Source of the DNA: Vagococcus fluvialis
GTDB taxonomy: Bacteria > Bacillota > Bacilli > Lactobacillales > Vagococcaceae
Length of the DNA stretch: 64,000 nt
Assembly: GCF_003337315.1 (NCBI RefSeq)
Contig: NZ_QPJV01000004.1
Location: 62,001 to 126,000, forward strand
Reading direction: 5' to 3'
Shown: piece by piece, positions 25,122 to 34,738 of the stretch
How positions within the stretch are numbered: the first letter of the stretch is position 1
Layout of the letters: every line of letters starts with the position of its first letter
Position numbers and translations under genes: made by a program
The notes under the pieces: model-generated
Databases searched by the model: none
Told to the model about the DNA's origin: nothing
The model's input: the letters and a program-made list of their open reading frames with translations, nothing else

Positions 25122-26567
25122 ATGTACGATATAGCAATTATTGGTGGTGGAATCAGTGGTGCTTCCTTAGCTTATGAATTAAGTAAGTATGAGCTAAGAA
25201 TTGCCGTCATTGAAGCAGAGAATGATGTTTCAGTCAAAACAACAAAAGCAAACAGTGCCATTTTACATGCAGGATACGATCCAAAACCAGGTTCATTAAA
25301 TGCCAAATTAAATGTAGAAGGCTCCAAATTAGCAAAAGAAATTTGTCGTAAACTAGATGTTCCAAGAAAGCAATTAGGTTCACTTGTAGTCGCGTTTTCA
25401 GAAGAAGATTTAGTCACTATTGAAAAATTGTACGAACGAGGTATTGAAAATAGTGTCCCTGATTTGCAGCTCTTAAGTAAAGAAGAAACTCTGGAAAGAG
25501 AACCACATTTAAACAAAGATATTTATGGTAGTTTATTTGCTCCAAGTGCAGCAGTTGTTAATCCTTGGGAGTACACAATTGCTATGGCAGAAGTTGCTAT
25601 TCAAAATGGTGTGGATTTTTATTTCAATCAAGAGGTTATTGCGATTAATACCCAAGAAAATTATTTTGATATCTTAACAGAGGAAAGAAGTTTTGAAGCA
25701 AAACGTGTAATTAATGCAGCAGGCGTTCATGCTGGGGAGATTCATGAAATGGTAGCAGAGCCAACCTTTAAAACGATTCCTTGTCGTGGGGAGTATTACT
25801 TACTTGATTTAGAAGAAACAGATACGGTGAATCATATTGTTTTTCAATGTCCTACAAAAGTTGGTAAAGGAATACTAGTAGCGCCAACAACTCACGGAAA
25901 TATTATTGTTGGTCCAAATGCAGAAGATATCGATGAAACTCTAGTCAATACAGGACAAGACACAGCAAATACTGCAAAAGGGTTGAAAGATGTAGCTAAA
26001 GGAGCTAGAAAAAGTATTCCATCAATCAATTTAAATAACTCAATTAGAAACTTTTCAGGAGTCCGAGCTAATACAGACCGAGAAGATTTTATTATTGAAG
26101 AAGTTATTCCAGGATTTTTTGATATGGCAGGTATAAAATCACCAGGGCTAACCGCAGCACCAGCTAACTCCCTTTATCTAATTGAATTGATGAAAGAAAA
26201 AGGATTAGAGTTAAAAAGAAAAGAAAACTATGTAGATGAAAGAAAAAGAATTCATTTTAATGAAGCAAGTATTGAAGAAAAACAAGCATTAATTATGGAA
26301 AATCCTGATTATGGTCGAATTATTTGTCGCTGTGAAAACATTACAGAAGCAGATATTAGAGCTTCCCTTCATCAAACATTGCCAGCTCAATCAGTAGATG
26401 GTGTAAAACGTCGAACAATTGCTGGAATGGGAAGATGTCAAGGTGGTTTTTGTGGACCAAGAGTTGTGGAAATAATTGCAGAAGAATTAAATATTTCACC
26501 ACTTGATGTGGATTTAGACCGATTTAATAGTCCAGTTCTTGTCAGTGAATCGAAGGAGGTTCTTTAA
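25122..26567 (+). CDS. glpA: GlpA-like anaerobic glycerol-3-phosphate dehydrogenase with BFD-type [2Fe-2S] domain
   Basis: A 481-residue flavoprotein with GGAGGGTGAG before ATG. Residues 3-30 form the FAD Rossmann motif (YDIAIIGGGISGASLAYEL). The DAO domain runs to about residue 365 and contains GYDPKPGSLNAKL and GVRANTDREDFIIEE. The C-terminus is a BFD-like domain with four cysteines: ICRCEN and MGRCQGGFCG. This matches GlpA-type dehydrogenases of clostridia and other anaerobes, which oxidise glycerol 3-phosphate to dihydroxyacetone phosphate and pass electrons on. It is the first gene behind the GlpP leader, and its stop touches the start of the GlpB-like gene. Confidence 0.87.
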   Translation: MYDIAIIGGGISGASLAYELSKYELRIAVIEAENDVSVKTTKANSAILHAGYDPKPGSLNAKLNVEGSKLAKEICRKLDVPRKQLGSLVVAFSEEDLVTIEKLYERGIENSVPDLQLLSKEETLEREPHLNKDIYGSLFAPSAAVVNPWEYTIAMAEVAIQNGVDFYFNQEVIAINTQENYFDILTEERSFEAKRVINAAGVHAGEIHEMVAEPTFKTIPCRGEYYLLDLEETDTVNHIVFQCPTKVGKGILVAPTTHGNIIVGPNAEDIDETLVNTGQDTANTAKGLKDVAKGARKSIPSINLNNSIRNFSGVRANTDREDFIIEEVIPGFFDMAGIKSPGLTAAPANSLYLIELMKEKGLELKRKENYVDERKRIHFNEASIEEKQALIMENPDYGRIICRCENITEADIRASLHQTLPAQSVDGVKRRTIAGMGRCQGGFCGPRVVEIIAEELNISPLDVDLDRFNSPVLVSESKEVL

Positions 26568-27824
26568 ATGTATGATTTGATTGTAATTGGTGGTGGTCCA
26601 GCTGGTTTGGCTGCAGCTATAAGTGCCTATGAAAATGGTTTAGAAAAAATCTTAATTGTAGAGCGTGATGTTGAACTTGGTGGGATTTTAAATCAATGTA
26701 TTCATAATGGGTTTGGTCTTCACTATTTTAAAGAAGAATTAACTGGTCCAGAATATGCTGGGAAGTTTATTGAAAAACTAAAAGGAACCTCTATTGAAGT
26801 ATTAATGGATACAATTTGTTTAGAAGTAACAGACAAAAAGCAAGTCCATATCATGAATAAAATCAAAGGATATCAAATTTTAAAAGCAAAAGCTATTTGT
26901 TTAGCAATGGGATGCCGGGAACGAACAAGAGGTGCTATCCAATTGCCAGGTGCTAGGCCATCAGGAATTATGACAGCTGGGGCAGCCCAAAGATATGTCA
27001 ACATGGAAGGCTTTATGGTTGGTAAAAAGGTAGTCATTTTAGGTTCAGGTGATATTGGTTTAGTTATGGCAAGGCGAATGACTTTAGAAGGAGCAGAAGT
27101 ATTAGCTTGTATTGAAGTAATGCCTTATTCTGGTGGCTTAAATCGAAATATTGTTCAGTGTTTACATGATTTTGATATTCAACTTTATTTATCTCATAGT
27201 ATTATTGATATTAAAGGAAATGAACGTCTTGAATCTATTACAATGGCTCAAATTGATGCTAATAGAGAAGTTATTCCAGGAACAGAAGAAGAAATAGAGT
27301 GCGATACCTTACTTCTATCTGTAGGTCTGATTCCAGAAAATGAGTTATCTAGAAAAATGGGTGTTAAGATGGATCAGAAAACTAAAGGCGCATTAGTTTT
27401 TGAAAATAGAGAAACATCTATACCAGGTATTTTTGCTTGCGGAAATGTTTTACATGTTCATGATTTAGTAGATAACGTTAGTGCTGAAAGTATGATAGCA
27501 GGAGCAGCTGCAGCTGAATATGTTAAAAATCAAGGTGAGGAAAGTCATGAAAAAGGGATTGAACTAGTAAACGGAGATGGTGTTTCTTATGTTTTACCTC
27601 AAAAAATTAGACGCGATCAAGTGGATAAACGTGTAGAGGTTTATTTTAGAGTAACAAAAGTAATGGATGAATGTGAAATTGAAATTAAAAATCACGGAGA
27701 AGTTATTACAACCTTTAAGAAAAAAGATTTAGCACCAGGTGAGATGGAATCACTAAGATTGCGGAAAAAATTTATTGAAGATATAGAGATTACAGACTTA
27801 GAAATTGCAGTAAAGGAGATGTAA
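26568..27824 (+). CDS. FAD/NAD(P)-dependent oxidoreductase, GlpB-like subunit
   Basis: A 418-residue protein with AAGGAGG before ATG and no gap to the previous gene. The FAD motif is LIVIGGGPAGLAAAISAYEN at residues 4-23; a second nucleotide motif is VVILGSGDIGLVMARRM, and the FAD C-terminal motif is TSIPGIFACGNVLHVHD. Such pyridine-nucleotide-disulphide-reductase-like subunits accompany GlpA-like dehydrogenases and the DUF1667 protein in many Firmicutes. It probably links the reduced flavin/iron-sulfur chain of GlpA to an electron acceptor. It is not a thioredoxin reductase, since no CxxC active site is visible. Confidence 0.83.
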   Translation: MYDLIVIGGGPAGLAAAISAYENGLEKILIVERDVELGGILNQCIHNGFGLHYFKEELTGPEYAGKFIEKLKGTSIEVLMDTICLEVTDKKQVHIMNKIKGYQILKAKAICLAMGCRERTRGAIQLPGARPSGIMTAGAAQRYVNMEGFMVGKKVVILGSGDIGLVMARRMTLEGAEVLACIEVMPYSGGLNRNIVQCLHDFDIQLYLSHSIIDIKGNERLESITMAQIDANREVIPGTEEEIECDTLLLSVGLIPENELSRKMGVKMDQKTKGALVFENRETSIPGIFACGNVLHVHDLVDNVSAESMIAGAAAAEYVKNQGEESHEKGIELVNGDGVSYVLPQKIRRDQVDKRVEVYFRVTKVMDECEIEIKNHGEVITTFKKKDLAPGEMESLRLRKKFIEDIEITDLEIAVKEM

Positions 27825-27827
27825 AAA

Positions 27828-28184
27828 ATGGCAGAACTGATTTGTATTGTTTGTCCCAAAGGTTGTCACTTAAACGTTGATGAAAATAACGACTATAAAG
27901 TAACTGGCAATAACTGTCGTAAAGGTGAAGTATACGGTAAACAAGAATTAATTAGCCCTGTTAGAACAATCACTTCAACTTGCAAAATCAAAAATGGAAA
28001 TTTACCACGTATTCCAGTGAAAACTCAAGATACCATTCCAAAAGGAAAAATGATTGAAATTATGAAATTAATTAATCAAGTCGAATTACAAGCCCCAGTT
28101 TCTGTTGGAGATTTAGTGATAGAAAATGTTTTAGATACAGGCGTTAATGTTGTTGCTTGTAAAAATATGGAACGTATTGGATAA
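27828..28184 (+). CDS. DUF1667 small iron-sulfur-type protein of the G3P dehydrogenase module
   Basis: A 118-residue DUF1667 protein with AAGGAGATG before ATG. Cysteines at C6, C9 and C13 (ICIVCPKGCHL) plus a fourth in NNCRKGEVYG look like an iron-sulfur site. The tail has PVSVGDLVIENVLDTGVNVVAC. This protein nearly always stands behind GlpA/GlpB-like genes and is presumed to be the third electron-carrying subunit (role of GlpC). Function is inferred from context. Confidence 0.82.
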   Translation: MAELICIVCPKGCHLNVDENNDYKVTGNNCRKGEVYGKQELISPVRTITSTCKIKNGNLPRIPVKTQDTIPKGKMIEIMKLINQVELQAPVSVGDLVIENVLDTGVNVVACKNMERIG

Positions 28185-28204
28185 AAAATTAGGAGGAAAA
28201 AAAC

Positions 28205-28654
28205 ATGACTTTAGTAAAAATTGCGTACGCATCAAACACAGGAAACACAGAAGGAATTTCAGAATATTTAGAAGAAGCATTTGAAGAGTTAGGAGTAGAT
28301 GTTGAAAGAGAAGAGGCTGGAGATATTGATAGCGATTTCTTTGAAGATGCTGATATTGCTATTGTAGCAACATTTACAGATGGTGATGGTGAGATTCCAT
28401 TTGATTTTGAAGATTTTTATGAAGAAATCGTTGATGAAGATTTAGATGGGAAATTATTCGCAGTAGTTGGTAGTGGAGATAGTGAACTTTATCCAGATTA
28501 TTTCTGTCAAGCAGCTTTCTCATTTGAAGAAACCTTATTAAAAGCTGGGGCAACTAAAGCTCATGAAACTTTAACAATAGAAAATGATGCTGAAAGTGAT
28601 GATATTGAAAAAATCAATAAGTTAGCTAAAGAGGTTATTGAGCAACTTTCATAA
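28205..28654 (+). CDS. Flavodoxin
   Basis: A 149-residue acidic flavodoxin with AGGAGG before ATG. The FMN phosphate loop is SNTGNTEG at about residues 10-17; the flanking loops are TFTDGDGEIPFDF and GSGDSELYPDYFCQA. It carries one or two electrons and replaces ferredoxin. It lies 22 nt before pyruvate oxidoreductase, so it is its probable acceptor, and it may also take electrons from the G3P dehydrogenase module. Confidence 0.93.
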   Translation: MTLVKIAYASNTGNTEGISEYLEEAFEELGVDVEREEAGDIDSDFFEDADIAIVATFTDGDGEIPFDFEDFYEEIVDEDLDGKLFAVVGSGDSELYPDYFCQAAFSFEETLLKAGATKAHETLTIENDAESDDIEKINKLAKEVIEQLS

Positions 28655-28676
28655 AGATAAGAAAAGGACGAGAAGA

Positions 28677-31600
28677 ATGAAAAAAACAAAAACAATGGAT
28701 GGAAATACGGCAGCAGCCTACATCTCTTACGCCTTTACTGAAGTTGCCGCTATTTACCCAATTACCCCAAGTTCCACTATGGCTGAATTAGTAGATGATT
28801 GGTCAGCTAAGGGACAAAAAAATATTTTTGGTGAAACTGTAAAAGTAGTTGAAATGCAATCGGAAGCTGGTGCAGCAGGAACTGTTCATGGTTCTTTGAA
28901 AACTGGTGTCTTAACTTCAACTTACACAGCGTCTCAAGGTTTGTTATTAATGATTCCTAATATGTATAAAATTGCTGGAGAATTACTACCAAGCGTTTTC
29001 CATGTCACAGCTAGAGCTATTGCAACTAACGCTTTAAGTATTTTTGGTGATCATAGTGATGTGATGGCAACTAGGCAAACAGGTTTTGCTATGTTAGCTG
29101 AAGGCAGTGTTCAAGAAGTGATGGACTTATCAGGTGTCGCCCACTTAGCTAGTATTGAAAGTAGTGTCCCTTTTCTAAATTTCTTTGATGGTTTTAGAAC
29201 AAGTCACGAATTACAAAAAATTGAAGTTATTGATTATGAGGATTTAAAAGGATTAGTTAATCAGGACAAATTAGCTGAATTTAGAAACCGTGGTCTTAAT
29301 CCCAATACACCAACTGTTTCAGGTACTGCTCAAAACCCAGATATTTATTTCCAATCAAGAGAAACTGTTAATAAACATTACGAAGATTTACCGCAAATTG
29401 TCCAAAAATACATGAATGAAATTAATGAGATTCGTGGAACTAATTATGATTTAACAACTTATTATGGAGATAAGGAAGCAGCAGAAGTTATTATTTCAAT
29501 GGGATCAGCAACACCGACTATTAGACAAACAGTTGATTATTTAAATAATCAGGGACGAAAAGTAGGACATATTGCAATTCATCTTTATCGTCCATTTCCA
29601 ACTGATAACTTATTAGAAAAATTACCGAAGACTGTTAAAAATATTGCCGTTTTAGATAGAACAAAAGAACCAGGTGCTGACGGGGATCCTCTATTATTAG
29701 ATGTTCAAAGTGCTCTTTATGAGTTAGAAACGCGTCCCCGTATTATTGGCGGAAGGTATGGTATTGGCTCAAAAGATGTCACACCAAATCAAATTATTTC
29801 TATATTTGATCATTTATCAATAGATTCAAAAAATATGAAACGTAGATTTACAGTAGGAATTGAAGATGATTTAACTCATCTATCATTACCGATGACACCG
29901 GTTCTTGATTTAACACCAAAAACAACTTTCCAGGGGAAATTTTGGGGCTTTGGTTCAGATGGAACAGTGGGAGCTAATAAACAAGCTATTAAAATAATTG
30001 GTGATAACACAGATAATTATGCTCAAGCTTACTTTTCATATGATTCTAAAAAATCAGGTGGTTTAACAGTCTCTCATTTGAGATTTGGAAAAGAACCAAT
30101 TAATTCTATTTATTTAGTTGAAAATCCAGATTTTGTTGGTTGCCATAATGCAGCTTATATTCATAAGTATGATCTAATAAAAGGCTTGAAAGATGGTGGC
30201 ACATTCCTACTGAATACAGTTTGGGATGAAGAAAAAGTTCTGAGATTATTACCTAAACATTTGAAAAAATATATTGCGGAACACAACATTAACTTCTATA
30301 TTATAAACGCCATGGAGATTGCTCAAAAAGAAGGACTAGGTAGAAGAATCAATACAGTCATGTCAACAGCCTTCTTCGAATTAACATCCTTAATGACAAG
30401 AGAAGAATATTTACCGTTATTAAAAGAAGAAATTAAAAATAGTTATGGAAAAAAATCTTCTGAAATTGTCGAACGTAACTGGCGTGTCATTGATCAAACT
30501 TTTGATGCCTTAATTAAAATTGATGTACCAAAAGAATGGCCTAATATAGAAATAACACCAAAAAATGAAGAAGAAAATATACCGGCGTATGTAAAAAATA
30601 TTGCCCAACCAATTGAACGACAAGAAGGAAACAGTCTATCAGTTAAGACCTTAATCGATAATGGTATGTTAGGAGGAACTATTCCTTTAGGGACAGCAGC
30701 CTATGAAAAAAGAGGAATTGCACTAGAAGTTCCTGAATGGATTCCAGAAGCATGTACCATGTGTAATGAATGTGCATTTGTTTGTCCACATGCAGCCATT
30801 AGACCATTTTTAGCTAATGAAGAGGAAATGGAAGAGGCACCAGCAGGCTACATTACTCGTGACTTTAAAGGCAAAGATGGTTTAAACTACCGAATTCAAG
30901 TTTCTGTTGAAGACTGTACCGGATGTGGTTTATGTGTGGATGCTTGTCCAGCAAAAGATAAAGCCTTAGTAATGAAGCCTTATGAAGAACAACGTGAAGA
31001 AGCTGTCAACTGGGCCTTTTCTATGACTTTAAAACAAAAAGAAAATCCAGTTAAAAAAGAATCGGTTAAAGGGTCTCAATTTGAGCAACCATTATTAGAA
31101 TTCTCAGGTGCTTGTTCTGGTTGTGGTGAAACACCTTATGTTAAATTATTAACTCAGCTATTTGGAGACAGAATGATGATTGCAAATACAACAGGTTGTT
31201 CATCAATCTGGGGAGCATCAGCTCCAACAACACCTTACACAACCAATCAGTTTGGTCAAGGACCAGCTTGGAGTAACTCTTTATTTGAAGATAATGCAGA
31301 ATTTGGATTTGGAATGTATGTGGCAAATCAAGTGAAACGCTCTCGAGTAGCAGAGAAAATCCAACATATATTAGATGAAGAAATAGGAACAGAAGAAACA
31401 AAAGCCTGTTTAAGAGAATGGCTCGAACACATAGATGAAGGTCAAGGTACAAGACAAAGAGCTACACGCTTAGTATCAGCTATAGAAAATGAATCAGATG
31501 AAGTTTTTAAAGATTTATTAGCTGATGAAAAAATGTTTGTTAAACCAAGTCAGTGGATGATTGGTGGAGATGGTTGGGCTTATGATATTGGTTTTGGTGG

Positions 31601-32207
31601 TATTGATCATGTATTAGCTTCTGGTGAAGATATTAATATCTTTGTTATGGACAATGAGCTGTACGCTAATACTGGTGGGCAAATGTCAAAAGCAACAACT
31701 CAATCAGCAATCGCTAAATTTGCAGCTTCAGGCAAGAAAACTAGTAAAAAAGATTTAGGGATGATGGCAGCAACATACGGAAATGTATATGTGGCACAAA
31801 TTTCAATTAATGCCCATCCAAATCAGGCTATAAAAGCTATTACTGAGGCAGAAAATTATCCAGGTCCATCACTCATCATTGGTTATACACCGTGTATTAA
31901 TCATGGAATTAAAGGTGGTATGAGTAATGCTTTACTAAATGCGAGAGAAGCTCTTGAATCAGGATATTGGCAGTTATATCGCTATGATCCAAGATTAGCT
32001 GAAAAAGGTAAAGACCCAATGAGAATTGATTACAAAAAAGCAGACTTGAGTAAAATTCCTGATTTCCTTGAAACTCAAACTCGCTTCTCATCACTTATAA
32101 ATGTGACAAAAGATGAAGAAATAGTTGATGAAATGTATGATAATACACAACAAGATGTAGCAGATCGAAATGAAAATTACGAAAGATTATCAAAAATGAG
32201 AAAATAG
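28677..32207 (+). CDS. nifJ: Pyruvate:flavodoxin (ferredoxin) oxidoreductase, NifJ type
   Basis: A 1176-residue single-chain enzyme, the usual NifJ length. ATG 28677 with AAAAGGACGAG is preferred to a TTG 39 nt upstream. The order of domains is: pyrimidine domain I (MDGNTAAAYISYAFTEVAAI, YPITPSS), domain II, gamma domain, two 4Fe-4S clusters (CTMCNECAFVCPHA and CTGCGLCVDACPAK), and the TPP domain with CSGCGE, GGDGWAYDIGFGG and DNELYANTGGQMSKAT. It converts pyruvate and CoA to acetyl-CoA, CO2 and reduced flavodoxin in anaerobic metabolism. It is the last gene of the run that begins behind the GlpP leader, and a strong terminator follows. Confidence 0.95.
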   Translation: MKKTKTMDGNTAAAYISYAFTEVAAIYPITPSSTMAELVDDWSAKGQKNIFGETVKVVEMQSEAGAAGTVHGSLKTGVLTSTYTASQGLLLMIPNMYKIAGELLPSVFHVTARAIATNALSIFGDHSDVMATRQTGFAMLAEGSVQEVMDLSGVAHLASIESSVPFLNFFDGFRTSHELQKIEVIDYEDLKGLVNQDKLAEFRNRGLNPNTPTVSGTAQNPDIYFQSRETVNKHYEDLPQIVQKYMNEINEIRGTNYDLTTYYGDKEAAEVIISMGSATPTIRQTVDYLNNQGRKVGHIAIHLYRPFPTDNLLEKLPKTVKNIAVLDRTKEPGADGDPLLLDVQSALYELETRPRIIGGRYGIGSKDVTPNQIISIFDHLSIDSKNMKRRFTVGIEDDLTHLSLPMTPVLDLTPKTTFQGKFWGFGSDGTVGANKQAIKIIGDNTDNYAQAYFSYDSKKSGGLTVSHLRFGKEPINSIYLVENPDFVGCHNAAYIHKYDLIKGLKDGGTFLLNTVWDEEKVLRLLPKHLKKYIAEHNINFYIINAMEIAQKEGLGRRINTVMSTAFFELTSLMTREEYLPLLKEEIKNSYGKKSSEIVERNWRVIDQTFDALIKIDVPKEWPNIEITPKNEEENIPAYVKNIAQPIERQEGNSLSVKTLIDNGMLGGTIPLGTAAYEKRGIALEVPEWIPEACTMCNECAFVCPHAAIRPFLANEEEMEEAPAGYITRDFKGKDGLNYRIQVSVEDCTGCGLCVDACPAKDKALVMKPYEEQREEAVNWAFSMTLKQKENPVKKESVKGSQFEQPLLEFSGACSGCGETPYVKLLTQLFGDRMMIANTTGCSSIWGASAPTTPYTTNQFGQGPAWSNSLFEDNAEFGFGMYVANQVKRSRVAEKIQHILDEEIGTEETKACLREWLEHIDEGQGTRQRATRLVSAIENESDEVFKDLLADEKMFVKPSQWMIGGDGWAYDIGFGGIDHVLASGEDINIFVMDNELYANTGGQMSKATTQSAIAKFAASGKKTSKKDLGMMAATYGNVYVAQISINAHPNQAIKAITEAENYPGPSLIIGYTPCINHGIKGGMSNALLNAREALESGYWQLYRYDPRLAEKGKDPMRIDYKKADLSKIPDFLETQTRFSSLINVTKDEEIVDEMYDNTQQDVADRNENYERLSKMRK

Positions 32208-32212
32208 ATTTT

Positions 32213-32249
32213 AAAGAGAACCTTGTTAATTCAAAGGTTCTCTTTTTTT
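32213..32249 (+). terminator. Terminator after nifJ
   Basis: AAAGAGAACCTT and AAGGTTCTCTTT form a 12-bp stem followed by TTTT. It is the first clear terminator after the leader terminator at 25043, so the five genes between can lie on one transcript. Confidence 0.92.
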
Positions 32250-32260
32250 GAGCTTATCAT

Positions 32261-32289
32261 TTGTAAGTATAAGAAAAAAGTTGTATGAT
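32261..32289 (+). promoter_or_regulatory. Promoter of the stand-alone tuf gene
   Basis: TTGTAA, a 17-nt spacer and TATGAT form a sigma-A promoter, followed by an untranslated leader of about 65 nt before the tuf start. Confidence 0.7.
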
Positions 32290-32361
32290 AATCACATGAA
32301 AGTCAAAGAAGGTCAAACAAGTCTTTGGTTTTTATAAAAGAATATATAGGAGGTTTGCGCT

Positions 32362-33549
32362 ATGGCAAAACAACATTTTGAAAGAACAAAAGAACACGTA
32401 AATATTGGAACAATCGGACATGTCGATCACGGGAAAACAACATTAACAGCTGCGATTACGAGTGTGCTAGCTAAAAAAGGCCTAGCAAACCCTCAAGACT
32501 ATGCAAGTATTGATGGCGCTCCAGAAGAAAGAGAGCGTGGAATTACAATCAATGCGTCACATGTTGAATATGAAACTGAAAAAAGACATTATGCTCATAT
32601 TGATGCACCAGGGCATGCGGACTATGTAAAAAATATGATTACAGGTGCTGCTCAAATGGATGGGGCTATCTTAGTTGTATCAGCAACTGATGGACCAATG
32701 CCACAAACAAGAGAACATATTCTATTATCTCGTCAAGTAGGTGTAAAATATTTAATTGTCTTTTTAAATAAAACAGATTTAGTAGATGATGATGAATTAA
32801 TCGACTTAGTTGAAATGGAAGTAAGGGATTTATTAACTGAGTACGATTTTCCAGGAGACACAACACCAGTGATTAAAGGTTCAGCCTTGAAAGCAATTGA
32901 AGGTGATGAAAAAGCAGAAGCTGCTATTTTAGAGTTAATGGATACTGTAGATTCTTATATTCCAACTCCTTCAAGAGATACTGAGAAACCACTTTTATTA
33001 TCAGTAGAAGATATTTTCTCAATTTCAGGTCGTGGAACAGTTGTTTCTGGACGTATTGAAAGAGGAACTGTTTCTGTCGGTGAAGAAATTGAAATCGTTG
33101 GAATTAAAAATGAAACTAAAAAAGCTGTTGTAACTGGAATCGAAATGTTCCGTAAAACATTAGAAAAAGGTGAAGCAGGAGATAACGTTGGGTTACTTCT
33201 TCGTGGTGTTACAAAAGACGAAGTAGAACGTGGTCAAGTAATCGCAAAACCTGGTTCAATTACACCACATACTAAATTTAAAGCTGAAATTTATGTGTTA
33301 AGTAAAGAAGAAGGTGGTCGTCATACACCATTCTTTAACAACTACCGACCACAATTTTACTTTAGAACAACAGATGTAACAGGTAATATTATTTTGAATG
33401 AAGGTACAGAAATGGTTATGCCAGGAGATAATGTTGCTATAGACGTTGAATTGATTCATCCAGTTGCTATTGAAAAAGGAACAACATTCTCAATCCGTGA
33501 AGGTGGTAGAACAGTTGGTTCTGGTATGGTAACAGAAATAGAAGCATAA
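32362..33549 (+). CDS. tuf: Elongation factor Tu, divergent stand-alone copy (TufB-like)
   Basis: A 395-residue EF-Tu with AGGAGG before ATG. The GTPase motifs are GHVDHGKT at residues 19-26, DAPGH at 81-85 and NKTD at 136-139; domains 2 and 3 are complete to SGMVTEIEA. Two residues differ from the usual enterococcal pattern: DCPGH is DAPGH and NKMD/NKCD is NKTD. The gene is alone, with its own promoter and terminator, away from the rpsL-rpsG-fusA-tuf operon. A second divergent tuf gene, thought to be acquired from a streptococcal or lactococcal type ancestor, is known in part of the enterococci. This copy fits that case, but it could be the only tuf if the str operon lacks one. Confidence 0.95.
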   Translation: MAKQHFERTKEHVNIGTIGHVDHGKTTLTAAITSVLAKKGLANPQDYASIDGAPEERERGITINASHVEYETEKRHYAHIDAPGHADYVKNMITGAAQMDGAILVVSATDGPMPQTREHILLSRQVGVKYLIVFLNKTDLVDDDELIDLVEMEVRDLLTEYDFPGDTTPVIKGSALKAIEGDEKAEAAILELMDTVDSYIPTPSRDTEKPLLLSVEDIFSISGRGTVVSGRIERGTVSVGEEIEIVGIKNETKKAVVTGIEMFRKTLEKGEAGDNVGLLLRGVTKDEVERGQVIAKPGSITPHTKFKAEIYVLSKEEGGRHTPFFNNYRPQFYFRTTDVTGNIILNEGTEMVMPGDNVAIDVELIHPVAIEKGTTFSIREGGRTVGSGMVTEIEA

Positions 33550-33555
33550 TACAGA

Positions 33556-33587
33556 AAGGTTGTGAATGATAGGTCACAGCCTTTTTT
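33556..33587 (+). terminator. Terminator after tuf
   Basis: AAGGTTGTGA pairs with TCACAGCCTT (one G-U pair) around an 8-nt loop, followed by a T run. It belongs to the family of hairpins with GTGA/TCAC cores seen elsewhere in the window. Confidence 0.88.
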
Positions 33588-33631
33588 ATGTTTCTTGGTA
33601 TAATAGAAAAAAATGTCATGAAAGGCAAATA

Positions 33632-34564
33632 ATGAAAATTGAAAGATTGATGTATATATTAGTAACCTTGCTTTCCCAAAAATACCTCAAAGCAAGCGAA
33701 GAGGCCCAGATGTATCAGGTTTCTAGTCGAACGATTTACAGAGATATTGATACATTAAGTTTAGCAGGAATTCCAATTTATTCTAAACAAGGAACTGATG
33801 GTGGTTTTTATATTGATGAAAATTATAAGTTAAACTCACTCCTTTTTTCTGATATGGAAAAAAAGATGCTTCAAGAATTAAGTCTTAGTTTAGCGACTAG
33901 CTACAAAAGTCCAAAACTTGATGAACTAAGTAAAAAAATGAGTTATCTAGTTGAGAAAAATAAAAGTGTGTCACCCTATTTTTTCGATTTAACCTTATGG
34001 AAAACAAATCAGCCTTTTTTAGAGGAAATCGAAGAAGCTATGGAAAATAATAAAGTGCTTGAATTTGAATACACAACGTTTAATGGTGTATCTTCTGTCA
34101 GAAAAGTTGAACCTATTAATTTAGTTTTTAAATCTAGTGTTTAGTATATTTATGCCTTTTGTAGACTAAGACAAGAGCCACGTCTTTTTCGAGTAAGTCG
34201 TATTAGACAAGTTAGACAAATGGAAGAAATCTTTGATCCTAAAAAGCACACAGCTTTATCAAAAGAAATATTAGAAGATTTTTACACTGGGTTATCTAAA
34301 AGAATTGAAATGATTCCTATTGTTTTAGAATTTAAACAAGAAGCAAAGGCTAAAGTTTACGATTCCTTTTTAGAAAAAGACATTACTGAATATCCTGAAA
34401 AAATAATTGTGTCAAAAGAAATGCCAAAAGAAAGATGGCTAGTTGAGATGTTAATGAGCTTTGGTGGTCTGGTTAAAGTGATTTCTCCAGAGTTTTTACA
34501 AAAGGAAATCATTGAAGAAGCTCAAATAATTTTAAAGCAATATGACATAAAGGTGTCAAAGTAG
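33632..34564 (+). pseudogene. HTH-WYL transcription regulator interrupted by TAG
   Basis: ATG 33632 opens a protein with an N-terminal HTH_11 domain (RLMYILVTLLSQKYLKASEE, VSSRTIYRDIDTLS, KQGTDGGFYIDENY) and a WYL domain starting near residue 140 (VLEFEYTTFNGVSSVRKVEP). The frame stops at TAG 34142-34144 after NLVFKSSV and continues without shift into YIYAFCRLRQEPRLFRVSRI and the WYL C-terminal extension up to 34564. Relatives have Trp before YIYAFC, so a single TGG to TAG change explains the break. Intact it would have 310 residues. Such regulators sense ligands through the WYL fold and often control a neighbouring gene. Confidence 0.85.
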
Positions 34565-34604
34565 TTTGCTAAACTAAAATTATTAAATAAGGAGGGAAGC
34601 AGAT

Positions 34605-34736
34605 ATGAAAAGTGTATTTACAGTAAAAAATTGGGAAGTGTCTTTTGTCATTGATGAAAAAATAGCTCACGCTACAGCAACTTACAATATGGTAGGTGAT
34701 TTAGTAGGAGAAGTTGAAGTTGATTATAGTATTTGA
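34605..34736 (+). pseudogene. DUF3224 fragment
   Basis: AAGGAGGG is followed by ATG and 43 codons ending at TGA 34734. The peptide FTVKNWEVSFVIDEKIAHAT and MVGDLVGEVEVDYSI matches the first third of DUF3224 proteins (about 125 residues), after which homology stops. The rest was lost. It probably was the gene controlled by the WYL regulator next to it. Confidence 0.6.
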
Positions 34737-34738
34737 TA

